This document shows positions 21,967 to 33,715 of a DNA stretch of 64,000 nucleotides, in pieces. The notes under the pieces were generated by a model, which was given only the letters and a program-made list of their open reading frames with translations, had not been told where the DNA came from and ran no database searches. The stretch comes from Poecilobothrus nobilitatus (taxonomy: Eukaryota > Arthropoda > Insecta > Diptera > Dolichopodidae): NCBI GenBank assembly GCA_947095535.1, contig OX352772.1, forward strand, positions 144,503,447 to 144,567,446, written 5' to 3'. The position numbers were made by a program, and so were the translations under genes. The first letter of the stretch is position 1, and each line of letters opens with the position of its first letter.

Positions 21967-23440
21967 GGTTAGGTTCGATTAAGGTGACTGCCAAAAAGGC
22001 ACACTTAGACCGTATTTGGTCCATTGTGATACCACATAGAAGCTTTTCTATCCCACTCGTTAAAACCAATTTGAACTTTTTGCAAAGCGAAGATCACATT
22101 TTTACCTGACAGATCGCTAAGGCTGTCGAAGAGATATTGCCTCAAATGGGTACTCCTTCTTGCCGACAAGGCCGGGCATGTGCATAGGAGATGAAGAGTA
22201 GTTTCCTCCTCTTTTTCACCCTTGCCGGCTCTACAATAACCGTTTGCTGATAAGCCAAGTCTTCTGGCATGCTTCCCTATTAGACAGAGACGGGTGATTA
22301 TTCCCATTGTCATTCCAATGTCTGCCTTTTTGAGGGAAAGCAGATCATTGGATCGTCTTAAATCGGTTTTGGGCCATATCAATCTTGTGATATTGCACGA
22401 GGTTAAGTTTGACCATTTGTAATTTACCATATCTGTTATTTTCTTTCGTTTTGCTCGTGGATAGAGGTACCCCTAGTCCTGCCCTATCTGGCAGAACTTG
22501 TAAGGTTGTACCAATTCTTGCGAGTTCATCCGCTTTTTCATTTCCAGGAATACCTCGATGACCTGGTACCCAGCAAAGCTGAATGCTAAACTGCCTGGCC
22601 ATCTCGTTAAGAAGTTTTCGGCAGTTTATTACAGTCTTCGAGGTTGTGCATGTTGATTCCAGAGATTTTAACGCAGCCTGACTGTCTGACAGAATACATA
22701 CTTGCTTCACAGTCAAAACGCTTTTATTCAGTAGAATCAAGGCTTCTTGAATTGTCATAATTTCCGCTTGGAAGACGCTACAATGGTCTGGTAATCGGAA
22801 ATTATGACTGATATTCAGATTATCTGAGAAGACCCCGAATCCTACACTGTCGTTCATTTTTGAATCATCCGTGTAGAATTGTATTCCTTCGAAGGTCATC
22901 ACTGTGTTCGACTTCCAACTCTCACGGCCTTCCCGAAGATTTAGCGAAGAAGTAAGGGGGGGACGTGTAGTTCACCAAGGCGGGAGTGGACTTGAATTGG
23001 TTAATGATATCCGAGTGACCTTCTCGTGAATTGATCCACTGGGATGTAGCTTTTAATCTCACAGCTGTGTTTGCGGCTGCAAATTTACTATAATATTCTA
23101 CAGGCATCAGATGACGCCACAGAAGGCGTTGTTATTAAAGAGCCATTAATACATAGTGTGGCATTTCTTTGGACCCTAGTGATTGCCTTGCGGTTGACCT
23201 CTTTATCGATTGCCTTCCACCATAGTAGGACTGCGTACATAACTATGGATCTTACTACGGATGTGTATAGCCAGTAAGTCATGTATGGCTGAAGCCCCCA
23301 TTTCCTACCAATGGCATTTTTACACGAATAGAGTGCTATTGAGGCCTTTTTTATTCTTTCTGAAATGTTAGCCTTCCAGCTTAACTTCCTGTCTAGAGTT
23401 AGACACAGAAATTTCGCCGTTTCGCTACCTGATTGACAGG
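21967..23440 (-). mobile_element. LOA-like copy A2, 3' fragment with internal deletion
   Basis: Matches A1 from its 3' end (GGTTAGGTTCGATTAAGG) through RNase H to the end of RT. At 23,428 the sequence GCCGTTTCGCT jumps to ACCTGATTGAC, which in A1 lies about 430 bases further along (18,483), so a segment carrying the YADD motif is missing; GCT is the microhomology. After those few bases copy A2 stops at a junction with P-like and B sequence. Coding pieces at 22,005-22,430, 22,345-22,902, 22,922-23,107 and 23,088-23,282 are separated by frameshifts. The first RNase H Asp is present (YTDDSKM) but the following Gly is Asp. Confidence 0.87.
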
Positions 23441-23443
23441 CGA

Positions 23444-24258
23444 ATGCGAAAATTGTCGAAAAAAAAATTTTAAGAAAAAAGTCTGTTAAATGTGAAAAAT
23501 ATTGGAAAAAAAATGTAAAAAATAATATATGCCTATGTCTTTATTTTTTAAAATAATTTATATCATGGTATTATTGATATAAGAAAATTATTTACATTTT
23601 AATATTTATATCATGGCCTGAAAAAACTATTGTTAGCTGTGGTTTACAACATAATAATACATATATAATTTACATAAGTAATCAACAAATTTTGAAGAAA
23701 TGCGTGTCAGCTTAGCAGTACAAACATTAAGTCACAGTGTTGCATCTGCAAGTGAAAATAAACAATTTCAAAAAAATACATATTTGCTCTATGTAATGCA
23801 AATTCTACCACAAAATTTTAAAAAAAAATTGATACTTTGACTGTCTAAATATTAAACGATCCTAATCCTTTTGTTCACAAATTAATAATCATATTTGGAA
23901 AAAATTACAAGAATTAATTGTATACTTACAAAAAGTCAAATATCAAAAGAATCAAAATATCAAAAGAATCATTATTGATAAATGTGTAAAATGTACTCAA
24001 GAATCGCCTTATAAATTTTGGTTTGATGAGGAGGCCTCAATATGCTGTTCACATAAGATGCAAATTTTAAATTTATTGATTACCATATTATTGCGAAAAC
24101 ATTGTTCTTGGATACATTCAAAGATAAAACTTCCAACGAATTTAAAACACAGATCTTACAAAATCAATAATTTCATTATACAAGCAAGTAAAACATCAGA
24201 ATATTTAAAATTTAAAAATAATATTAAATAAGATTATGTATTAAAAAAAATCAATTAA
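23444..24258 (+). pseudogene. P-superfamily transposase remnant with candidate terminal repeat
   Basis: At 23,691 the plus strand reads NFEEMRVSLAVQTLSHSVA, close to the conserved 'F.KMkV.lAaQtlSsSVA' block of P/THAP9 transposases. After AT-rich, stop-ridden sequence a second frame gives IDKCVKCTQESPYKFWFDEE and CCSHK (about 23,975-24,060), a Cys/His pattern of the family's C-terminal region, and continues to SKTSEYLKF before ending at 24,258. CATGGCCTGAAAAAACTATT at 23,612 resembles CATGGCCTGAAAATATTGG at 60,400 and may be a terminal repeat. The family call for the first block is good; for the Cys/His part it is tentative. Copies of this segment lie in each 2.8 kb unit. Confidence 0.6.
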
Positions 24259-24346
24259 TTGTTTTCTTTAAACATATTTATTATAAACAAATTTAAAAAA
24301 TTGTTTTTGGGTTTTCAAATATATTATTTATCTATTTTTTTAACTA

Positions 24347-25218
24347 TTGTTTATTACACTCTTGCAAGTACATATTATTATTCCATTCTTTTTGACATTC
24401 ATTAAATTTACACATGGTTGGATGTCACATATTTCTAGTTTCGAACAACTGATTCATACTATGTTCAATTTACCTATTTTATTATTTATGATGCTTTCGA
24501 ATGAAACAGAGAACGTGCAATGCAATTTAAAAGTGAAACATTATTTAACTTATAAGAAGCACTTAGTAAGTTTAAAATATCAAAATAATTTTAATATTTT
24601 GTACTTGCATATTCAAAGCTTACGGAATAAACTATTCCACCTCATATCTTTGTTTGGTAGTTTTGGTTGTAATATACATGTAATTGTCTTAACGGAAATT
24701 TGGTTGGCACTTTCTGAGAATAATTTTTTCAATATTCCGGGATATAACTCATACTTTATAAATCGTGATAAATGTTATGGTGGAATTGCTATATATGTTA
24801 AGGATGATATTGCTAGTAATTTTTATCTAGTGAAGAGTACGAGAATAGTCAGTTTTTAGGAGTAAAATTACTTAAACATAATATTAATGTTATAGGCATA
24901 TATAGATCTCACTCTACTCATCCTAATCAGTTTGTTAACAAACTGGATGAGCTCATATTTACCTATAAAAGGTCAAGAATAGTAAGGAATTTTAATATTA
25001 ATTTGTTAAACAGTAATAGCTCTGAAATTAAAATGAATTATAATATTGTGTTGAGTAATGGCTTTGTGGTTTGTAATAATATCTCCGAAAAATTTGCAAC
25101 TAGGGTTGGATCTCAGTCAAAAACTATAATTGATAATTTTTTAACTGATATTGTAAATTGGGAATATAATTTTTACGTATTAGACAACAGTCTGTCCGAC
25201 CAGCAAATGTTTTTATAA
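24347..25218 (+). pseudogene. LINE B endonuclease, frameshifted
   Basis: APE-type endonuclease. The 24,347-24,859 frame carries NILYLHIQSLRNKLFHLISL (start of the domain), VIVLTEIWLALSENNFF (the catalytic Glu in TEIW) and the YGGIAIYVKDD strand. A frameshift at about 24,857 moves the next part (VIGIYRSHSTHPNQFVNKL) to another frame. The 25,003-25,218 frame adds GFVVCNNISEKFATRVG and SKTIIDNFLTD. The usual GDFN reads RNFN, and the terminal SDH motif reads SDQ, so the catalytic site is lost even apart from the frameshift. Confidence 0.82.
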
Positions 25219-25399
25219 GTTCGAACTTCACACCCACAATAAAAAGAGAAAAACATTACAAAGTTATTTTAGACCATTCAAATGTTGGTAGAGACAATTT
25301 CTGGATAAACATTGACTCCTACAATGATTTTGGTGAGGTCACGGGTAAAATTAGCGCATTTAGTATTCTGATTTATTACTAAACGTATTGAAATAAAAA

Positions 25400-26996
25400 A
25401 TTGTAAGAAGAAAAATGAGTGGGTTACAAGTGAGATCTTGCAAGTAATAAAAATAAGGGACTCATTTTACAAATACAAAAAGAAATATCCACATGATGAG
25501 CACATTAAGAATTTATATATTCAATATAGAGATAAAGTAAAAAATCTAACAAGGGAAGCTAAAAAATATATTTATTCTGATAGGATAGCACAGCATCCCA
25601 GTGACTCTAGAAAATTATGGAATCTGTACAAAAGCATAATATTTAACACAGCTTTCTATGAGTCTAAAACTATAATAAATGCTCTGTGTGATAACGATAG
25701 AATAATTGAAAAGGAGGAGGAAATTACTGAATATTTTAATAATTACTTTATTAATGTAACAAAAAATATAAAAATTTCAGATAACAACATTGATCAAATC
25801 TACTTAAATCAATTTATATGAAATATCTATTCTCATTTTCAACTGAGTACTACTAATATAGAAGAAGTTAGTTCAGTGATTAAATTTTTAAATCTTAAAG
25901 CAGCTACGGATTACGATAATATTTCGGCAAAATTTCTTAAACATTACTCTGATCAATAAATCCAAGTTTATTAACAAGTCCTTCCAAACATACATTTTTC
26001 CTGACAGTCTTAAAACTGCTATAGTAGTACCCATTTTTAAACCTGGCACTAATACAGATTGTTGCAATTATCGACCGGTATCTGTTCTTTCAGTTTTTCA
26101 AAAGTTTTTGAAACTATTATTAAAAATAGACTAAATTTTTTCATGAGTAATAATGATATTTTAAATTATGAACAGTATGAATTTCAAAGTAACTCAAATA
26201 CCGCTGCAGCATGCTTAAGAGCGACTTCATTTCAAAAAATATAGAAAACAAAAAATACGTTGGTTGTGTGTTTATAGATTTGAAGGCATTTGAAAGGCAT
26301 TTGACTACGTCGATCATAAGATTTTATTGCTTAAATTATCTAATTTGCATTTCGATTATCACCAAGTGAAATTCCTTGAATCCTATTTGCAAAATCGAAA
26401 ACAGATGGTACGCATTAATAATAATTATAGCTCTGAAAAGGTGGTGTACAAAGAGATTCCTCAGGGTTCCATACTTGGACCGGATTTTTTCAAGATATAT
26501 ATAGATGATTTATCTCGTTTAAATCTAAAAGGGAGGATTCAATTATATGCAGATGATGCAGTACTAAAATACGCCGATGAAAGTGAAGAAAGTATTATTT
26601 TGTCTATTAAAAGTGATCTTGATGATATCGAAGAATGGTTAACTAAAAATCGGTTAAAAATAAATATTACAAAAATAAAAATAATGTTTTTTGAAAATAA
26701 AATGTGGGATAATACTTTACAGAAACGAGAGTATTGAAATTGTTAAAGAATTCAATTATTTTGGTTTACTAATAGATAGTAAATTAAACTGGAGCAATCA
26801 TATTGACAGTCATATCTATATAATAAAACGTATAACGCCTTATATTTTTATTATTCGTAAATTGAGAAATTTTTTGTCACACAAGGCTTTATTTATGATT
26901 TATGCTTCTTATATAAAAACACTAATTTCGTATTTCAACCCAATTTGGAGTAATGCTCCACAAATCTATATTAATAAACTAGATATAATTCATTAA
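25400..26996 (+). pseudogene. LINE B linker, RT and thumb
   Basis: The linker frame (25,438-25,821) has the basic, Tyr-rich pattern between endonuclease and RT in jockey-type proteins and ends with EYFNNYFINVTKNIK. RT follows in several frames: SKVFETIIKNRLNFF at 26,096, the palm FVDLKGI-like segment near 26,270, then 26,327-26,737 with IPQGSILGPDFFKIYIDDL and LYADDAVLKYADE (YADD at about 26,543-26,560), and 26,691-26,996 with FGLLIDSKLNWSNHID. The palm region near 26,280 contains a duplicated GCATTTGAAAG that breaks the frame next to the first catalytic Asp. Confidence 0.82.
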
Positions 26997-27688
26997 AAAT
27001 GTATAAAAGTAATTCAGAGATTCCCCATATACCACCCAACAGATTTGTTGTATTCAAACCAATATTTAAACCTGGAAAGAATTTGCAGGCTTGAACTATA
27101 CTTACAAGCTTTTAAAAATGCAAATAACAAAATTAAACATAACTTTATTTTAAATCTAATAACTGACATACATAATTACAACACTCGCATAAGTCAAATT
27201 TTCATCTAACGTTATTTAGAACAGATAGCCAAAAAAAAAACTGTTTATATAACTGTTTAAAGGTTTACAATGAACTTCCGCAAAACCTTAAGATTATTGC
27301 TAATTTACTTTTGTTTAAACACAAAATAAGAATATTATTGGCCATCTAACAAGCCAGCAAAGTTAAAAATAAAAAATTTATTTTTATATGGAAATGGATT
27401 GTTTTTTTTACGATATTGTGGGAATGAATTAGTATTTAATTTTAGAATTTGTTTTAGTATAGTATTAGTATTTAATTTAAAGAAAGAATAAGTAAAAATA
27501 AATAATTGAAATTGATATTTAGTTGTAACAAAACATTATGTTTGGTAGATTAACAAAAAAAAATGTATTTGTTATAATTTTATACGACCATACGGCTTAG
27601 GTTTTGAATAAAAAAATTAAAAAAAAAAAAAGGAAACAAAGAAAAAAAAATTAGATTTAGAATTAGTGAAAATACAATTAAATATATA
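26997..27688 (+). other. LINE B C-terminal region and 3' UTR
   Basis: Frames after the stop at 26,994 still read as LINE C-terminus (LERICRLELYLQAFKNA, then LITDIHNYNTR). From about 27,350 the sequence is non-coding and becomes A-rich, with runs near 27,612-27,650. The last bases, ending AAATATATA, directly abut copy A3. Confidence 0.7.
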
Positions 27689-30600
27689 GGTTAGGTTAGG
27701 TTACGTTAAGGTGGCTGCCAAAAAGGCACACTTAGACCGTATTTGGTCCATAGCCATACCACATAGAAGCTTTTCTATCCCACTTGTTAAAACCAATTTG
27801 AGCTTTTTGCAAAGGGAAGAACACTTCACATTTTTACCTGCTAGATCGCTAAGGTTGTTGAAGAAATATTGCCCCAAATGAGTATTCCTTCTTGCCGACA
27901 AGGCCGGGCATGTACAAAGGAGATGGAGAGTAGTTTCCTCCCCTTCTTCAGGGCTCTACAATAGTCGTTTCGGGATAAGCCAAGTCTTCTGACATGCTTC
28001 CGTATTAGACAGTGACCGGTGATTATACTCATTGTCATTCAAATGTCCGCCCTTTTGAGGGAAAGCAGATCATTGGATCGTGTTAAATCTGTTTTAGGCC
28101 ATATCAATCTTGTGATATTGAATGAGGTTAAATTTGACCATTTTTAATTTACCATATCCGTTATTTTTTTTCGAAGTAACGTTTTGCTTGTGGATAGAGG
28201 TACCTCCAGTCTTGCCCTATCCGGCAGCACTTGTAAGGTTGTACCAATTTTTGCGAGTTCATCAGCTTTTCATTTTCCGGAATACCTCGATGATCTGGTA
28301 CCCAGCAAAGCTGAATGCTAAACTTCCTGGCCATCGCGTTAAGAAGTTTTCAACAGTTTATTACAGTCTTCGAGGTTGTATATGTTGATTCCAGGGATTT
28401 GAACGCAACCTGACTATCTGACAGAATACGTACTTGCTTTACAGTCAAAACGCTTCTATTCAGTAGAATCAAAGCTTCTTGAATTGCCATAATTTCCGCT
28501 TGGAAGACACTACAATGGTCTGGTAATCGGAAATTATGACTGATATTCAGATTATCTGAGAAGACGCCGAATCCTACACTGCTGTTCATTTTTGAACTAT
28601 CCGTGTAGAATTGTACTCCTTTGAAGGTCATCACTGTGTTCGAGTTCGAACTCTCACGGCTTGGTATGCTCGTCACATGAGATTTCCCGAAGAAATAAGT
28701 GGGGGACGTGTAGTCTACCAAAACGGGAGTGGACTTGAATTGGTTTATGTTATTCGAGTGACCTTCTCGTGAATTGATCCACTGGGATGTCTCTTTTAAT
28801 CTCACAGCTGTGCTTGCGGCTGCAAATTTGCTATAATATTCTACAAGCATCAGATTAAGCATGATGTCTAATGCCGCAGAAAGGGTTGTTATTAATGAGC
28901 CACTGATACATAGTGTGGCAGTTCTTTGAAACCTAGCAATTGAACCTCTTTGTCGATTGCCCTCCACCATACTAGGACTCCGTACATAAGAATGAGTCTT
29001 ACTACGGATGTGTATAGTCAGTAAGTCATCTATGGCTGAAGCCCCTATTTCCTACCAATGGCTTTTTTGCACGAGTAAAGTGCTATTGAGGCCTTCTTTA
29101 CTCTTTCTATGATGTTAACCTTCCAGCTTAACTTCCTGCCTAGAGTTAGACCCAGAAATTTCGCCGTTTCGCTAAAGGCAAGAGTGAAGCCATTTAACGA
29201 AGGCGGTTTTATTTTAGGAATTTTATATTTCCTTGTAAAAAGGACCAGTTCTGTTTTCTGTAGATTTACTGACAGTTCACAGTCTGTAGCCCATGCTGTG
29301 ATTTTGTTTAGTGCAAGTTGCAAAACGTCCCTGAGACTGTCTGGGAACTTGCCACTGACGACGACAGCAATATCGTCCGCATAGGCGATTGTTGTGCAGC
29401 TCACCTCTTCCAGGATTTTAAACAGTTTATTTACCACCATATTGTAAAGAAAGGAAGATAGCACCCCTCCGTGCGGAGTCCCTCTTTTCACAATCCTTTT
29501 TGCTGAAGCGTTGCCTAAGTTGGCACTGATGGCCCTGCTATGTAGCATATTAGCTATCAATGCTCATCGTTCCGGTTGAACTCCTAGGCTTATGAGTGCG
29601 TCCACAATCGCTACCTGATTGACGTTATTAAACGCTCCCTCATTGTCTATAAAAGCTGCAAGAGTATACTCTTTGCAATTTAAAGATCTTTCAATCGAGC
29701 TTGTCAAAGTGTGAAGTGCAGTATCAATCAGTGCAGTATCCACTGACTTTCCTTTACAGTAAGCATTTTAAGAGGCTGACAACAGATTTTTATCTAATTT
29801 GCAGCGGATGTGGATGTCGATCAATCTTTCAAAGGTTTTTAGAAGGAAGGATGACAGGCTTATAGGCCGAAAGTCCTTCGCATGGACGTGACTACTTTTG
29901 CCAGCCTTGGGTATAAACACTATTCTGACCTGTTTCCATTTATCCGGGATAAGCCCCAAATTAAGACAACCTTAGAAAATGCTTTTTAACCAAGCCAGGG
30001 TAGTAGATGCAGTTTGCTGGATCTCAGCGGGTATGATTCCATCCGATCCGCTTGACTTGAATGGTTTGAAACTATCTATAGCCCATTGTAGTTTGTCCGC
30101 TGTAACCACCACCTCTGAAATAGTAGGGAGAGAATTCAGAAGACAAGCCACCTCTGAGCTGTTATTTGAGCACCCAGGAAAATGGGTTTTTAAAAGTAAT
30201 TCCAACGACTTCTGGCTTGTGGTAGCCCAGCTGCCATCCTCTTTTTTAAGAAGACTGGGTACCATGGGGTTTGTCGATAGAATTTTCCTAAGTCTAGATG
30301 CCTCGGAGACGTTCTCTATACCTGCGCAGAATAGGCTCCAGGTGTCTCTTTTCGCCTTTTTAAGTGCTTTTTTGTACTGACTAAGAGCCGTTTTATAAGA
30401 GATCCAGTCCTGTACCTCATTCATTTTTTTGGCATTATTAAAAGCCCTCCTACTATATTTCTTAGAGCTTTGATTTCATCATTCCACCAAGGTGGTTTAG
30501 GTTTTCCCCTAGGTTTACTGATGGGACATGAATGCTCTAAGGACTTATTGCAGGCCTTAGTAAAAACGTTTACTAGGCTATTTAGATCCTGGATATTTTT

Positions 30601-30880
30601 AGGAATTCCAGGTGTTAAGGAAGGAAGCGCTGAATTTAAGTGCTCCCTGTATTTGTTCCAGTCAGTTCTCTTAGGATTTCTATAGACTGACTTTGTTGGA
30701 GGACTTCATCCAGACTGAACTCAAGGTATCTGTGATCTCAAAAGAATGCTCATCAGAAACTTTCCATGAGTTTATTTTACAATAAATAAAGTCCGAGACT
30801 AAGGTTATGTCTAGGACTTCTTGCCTATTACTAGTAACAAAGGTAGGTTCCCTGCCAATGTTACAGATTAGAAGGTTAGT
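27689..30880 (-). mobile_element. LOA-like copy A3, 5'-truncated in the endonuclease
   Basis: Runs from the TAACCTAACC-type 3' tail at 27,689 through the C-terminal Cys region, RNase H (28,350-28,970), RT (29,045-29,960 and 29,972-30,424) and linker to the endonuclease, ending at 30,880. RT keeps AYADDIAVVV (about 29,365-29,380) but GTPQGG is GTPHGG. RNase H keeps its first Asp (YTDSSKM). Frameshifts occur near 27,840-28,040 (loss of the Cys-rich segment's first CxxC), 29,000 and 29,960. Its 5' end adjoins AGTTGATCTTGAA, the same sequence that borders the 3' end of A2. Confidence 0.88.
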
Positions 30881-30893
30881 AGTTGATCTTGAA
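30881..30893. repeat. 13-bp duplication bordering composite A2-B-A3 (right)
   Basis: Second AGTTGATCTTGAA. The A3 match to A1 ends at GTTAGTA, right at its first base. Minus-strand LINE C sequence follows. Confidence 0.8.
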
Positions 30894-32179
30894 ACATTAG
30901 ACATATTTAAACCGACGTCACAGTAAAACTGATTAAATTTTTCAACTTTTTCATATTTTTCTTTTGCATTTAAATCACTATTTAAAAAGAATGGATTAGT
31001 TCTATTGTCTCTGCCTATCCATTAGTTTTTTCACATAATTCCAGTTTTTTTTTTGGATTACCAGCTACCAGCTAGACAGAATTATTTTTTATCAAATTCT
31101 TCTCTTTTTTTCTCTTCATTGTTGTCACTCTATTCAACCTGTACATGTACACAGATTTTAAATTTATTAAATTTACACATTCATGATCAATCCATGTAGC
31201 AACATATTTTCTTGGTGGATTTTTTGTATTTTTCACAATGGTAGCACTATTCATTATGTTTTGTATATGACATGTCAGTTTGGTAGCTATTTTGTTTACA
31301 TCTTTTTCATTGACATTTATGTTTTTTAATTGTTGCTTGACAGAAGTAAAATTTATTTTTTTTATTGGTTTGTTATTGTTAACAAATTTATCAAGATTAT
31401 AAGTTACTTTTGTAATTCAACAACGATACCTAGATGATCAGAGAAATCTTGCTGGAAAATAGAGATCTTTGCATCAGATTTAGGAACATTAAGAAGAACA
31501 ACAATCAGCTATTCGATTGTTGATCAGATATCATTGTGACAAAAATAAAATCCATTGGACTCAACAATTGATTTATAAGTTTTTATATTATAATAGGTTT
31601 TATTTGTAATGTTAAAATTGAAATATTTTAAATAATGAAATTTAAAATAATTAAAGCTTTTTTATTTTTTAGAAATTCAAAATGTTTATTTAGTAAAGTG
31701 AAGAAATGATACAAAAGAGTATTTGAATTTTCAGGTGGTCTATAAACAGCTGATACATCAAGTTTTTTATTTTTCATTTTTAAAGTTAAATTTATGATAC
31801 TACTACATTCATCACAAAATATCACATTTGAAGTATACTTAACAATTGAGTGAAAGAAAATACAAGCCCCATCACCTCGTCTAAATTTTTTACAAGAGAA
31901 CAGGGCTGAATAATTATTTATATTAAAACATTTATATTCATTATCCAATATCCAGGATAAATATTGATTAGATTTCGCTAAAAATTATAATGTGAATAGT
32001 GTTTTGATTATATCCAATAAATGAGATCTTCTAATTTGTGTTTTAAACTTCTTGCATTTAAATATAATACTTTTAGTGAATCATTATTTTTAAAGTGAAT
32101 AACACTAATTAGGTGTAGATCAGTAGTTACATGAGTTTTAAATGGTAAATTATAATCTATTTTGTTATTCAGCATTAAG
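30894..32179 (-). pseudogene. LINE C 5' part: endonuclease and linker
   Basis: On the minus strand, VLYLNARSLKHKLEDLIY near 32,070 starts an APE-type endonuclease. It continues in 31,628-31,948 with RRGDGACIFFHSIV and VSAVYRPPENSNTLLYHF, then ISIFQQDFSDHLGIV near 31,440 with the SDH motif. The linker follows (31,072-31,254, KYVATWIDHECVNL), and the last part before the LOA insertion reads FNQFYCDVGLN, the segment that normally precedes RT. RT of the same type and strand lies at 15,106-16,530, so this is the upstream half of LINE C. Stops and frameshifts are frequent. Confidence 0.82.
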
Positions 32180-32960
32180 AATCAAGTTGTTTTCATCTAG
32201 TACTCGTACTATTTTACTATTAGCATTTTTCTATAAAATAATTTACCATTTTTAACTCATGTAAATTCTATCATATTCTCTCCTTTCATATCTCCAGTCT
32301 TCTTATATAAGTAGCTGAAGTAAGGTTTTAATATTGCATTTACAAAAATTAATTTTATTTACATTGATTTTTGATCATTTGCGCTTTTAACTTTATTAAT
32401 TAGATATTTATTTTTTTCATTTTCAAGCTTCGATTTATAATTATTTCTTAGCTGCCTATATATATCCCATTCCTGCTCATTATTTGACCATTTGGCTCTT
32501 CTGTACTGAATGATTTTATTATGTTACATATTTCTTAATTCATTTGTAAACCACATATTTTGTTCTTACCAATATTTTTAGTTGTAGTAAATTGTCTTGC
32601 AGCCTTCTTTAAACTATTACTAAGTATGCTCGCTTTTTTATCGCATGATACAAAGTGCCGGGCAGAGTGCTTCTGATATTATTTCTAAATGCAGATTTGT
32701 TATATTTTAAAAATTTTACACTTTTGACTTCATTATTAATAGTGTGGGATAATTCAGTTTCGACAATAATACTTTCATCAACACTAACTTTTAAGGAACC
32801 ATCAGTTTTAACCGTAATTTTATTAGAATTATTTGTAATTATAAAATCTATCAGCATGCTGCTATTCATCGTAATCTAGTTGGTTCATTTAGTCTTGTTT
32901 GAACCCTGCAACATTTAATATTTCTGACATATTTATTACAACATTTATTATTTCAACATT
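32180..32960 (-). pseudogene. LINE D endonuclease end and linker (unit 1; repeated in units 2-4)
   Basis: On the minus strand LNVAGFKQD is followed by SMLIDFIITNNSNKITVKT (frame 32,609-32,869), the final strand region of an APE-type endonuclease; the expected SDHE reads SVDES here and SDDES in the other units. FLKYNKSAFRNNI and the linker (AKWSNNEQEWDIYRQLRNNY) follow. It has no RT and stops inside the linker. It differs from LINE C and B in sequence, so it is a third jockey-like family or lineage. Confidence 0.75.
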
Positions 32961-33012
32961 TATTATTTTTTATTTCGAATGTGAGTCGATTTATTCAAAA
33001 CAAAAATATTGA

Positions 33013-33709
33013 ATGCGAAAATTGTCGAAAAAAAACTTTAAAGAAAAAAGTCTGTTAAATGTCTTTATTTTTTTAAATAATTTATATCATGGTATTATTG
33101 ATATTTACAACATAATAATACATATATAATTTACATAAATAATCAACAAATTTTGAAAAAATGCGTGTCAGCTTAACAGTACAAACATTAAGTCATCTGC
33201 AAGTGAAAATAAACAATTTCAAAAAAATACATATTTGCTATATGTAATGCAAATTCTACCACAAAATTTTAAAAAAAAATTGATACTTTGACTGTCTAAA
33301 TATTAAACGATCCTAATCCTTTTGTTCACAAATTAATAATCATATTTGGAAAAAATTACAAGAATTAATTGTATACTTACAAAAAGTCAAATATCAAAAG
33401 AATCAAAATATCAAAAGAATCATTATTGATAAATGTGTAAAATGTACTCAAGAATCGCCTTATAAATTTTGGTTTGATGAGGAGGCCTCAATATGCTGTT
33501 CACATAAGATGCAAATTTTAAATTTATTGATTACCATATTATTGCGAAAACATTGTTCTTGGATACATTCAAAGATAAAACTTCCAACGAATTTAAAACA
33601 CAGATCTTACAAAATCAATAATTTCATTATACAAGCAAGTAAAACATCAGAATATTTAAAATTTAAAAAAAATATTAAAAAAGATTATGTATTAAAAAAA
33701 ATCAATTAA
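33013..33709 (+). pseudogene. P-like transposase remnant in unit 1 (repeated in units 2-4)
   Basis: Same segment as 23,444-24,258, but with about 60 bases lost just where CATGGCCTGAAAA would be. NFEKMRVSLTVQTL starts at about 33,152. The downstream Cys/His frame is open to 33,709, longer than in the 23.4 kb copy, which has a premature stop near 24,230. Counterparts start near 35,833, 38,664 and 41,495. Confidence 0.58.
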
Positions 33710-33715
33710 TTTTTT

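Larger units (their letters stand above)
24265..27688 (+). mobile_element. Jockey-like LINE B, nearly complete ORF2, plus strand
   Basis: Holds endonuclease (about 24,590-25,220), linker (25,400-25,821), RT (25,830-26,800), C-terminal region (to about 27,345) and an A-rich 3' UTR up to 27,688, where LOA-like copy A3 starts. This is the only copy of B with an intact order. Internally deleted B copies form part of the 2.8 kb array, and the 3' end returns at 43,491-44,426. No ORF1 is recognised upstream; the P-like remnant precedes it directly. Confidence 0.85.
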
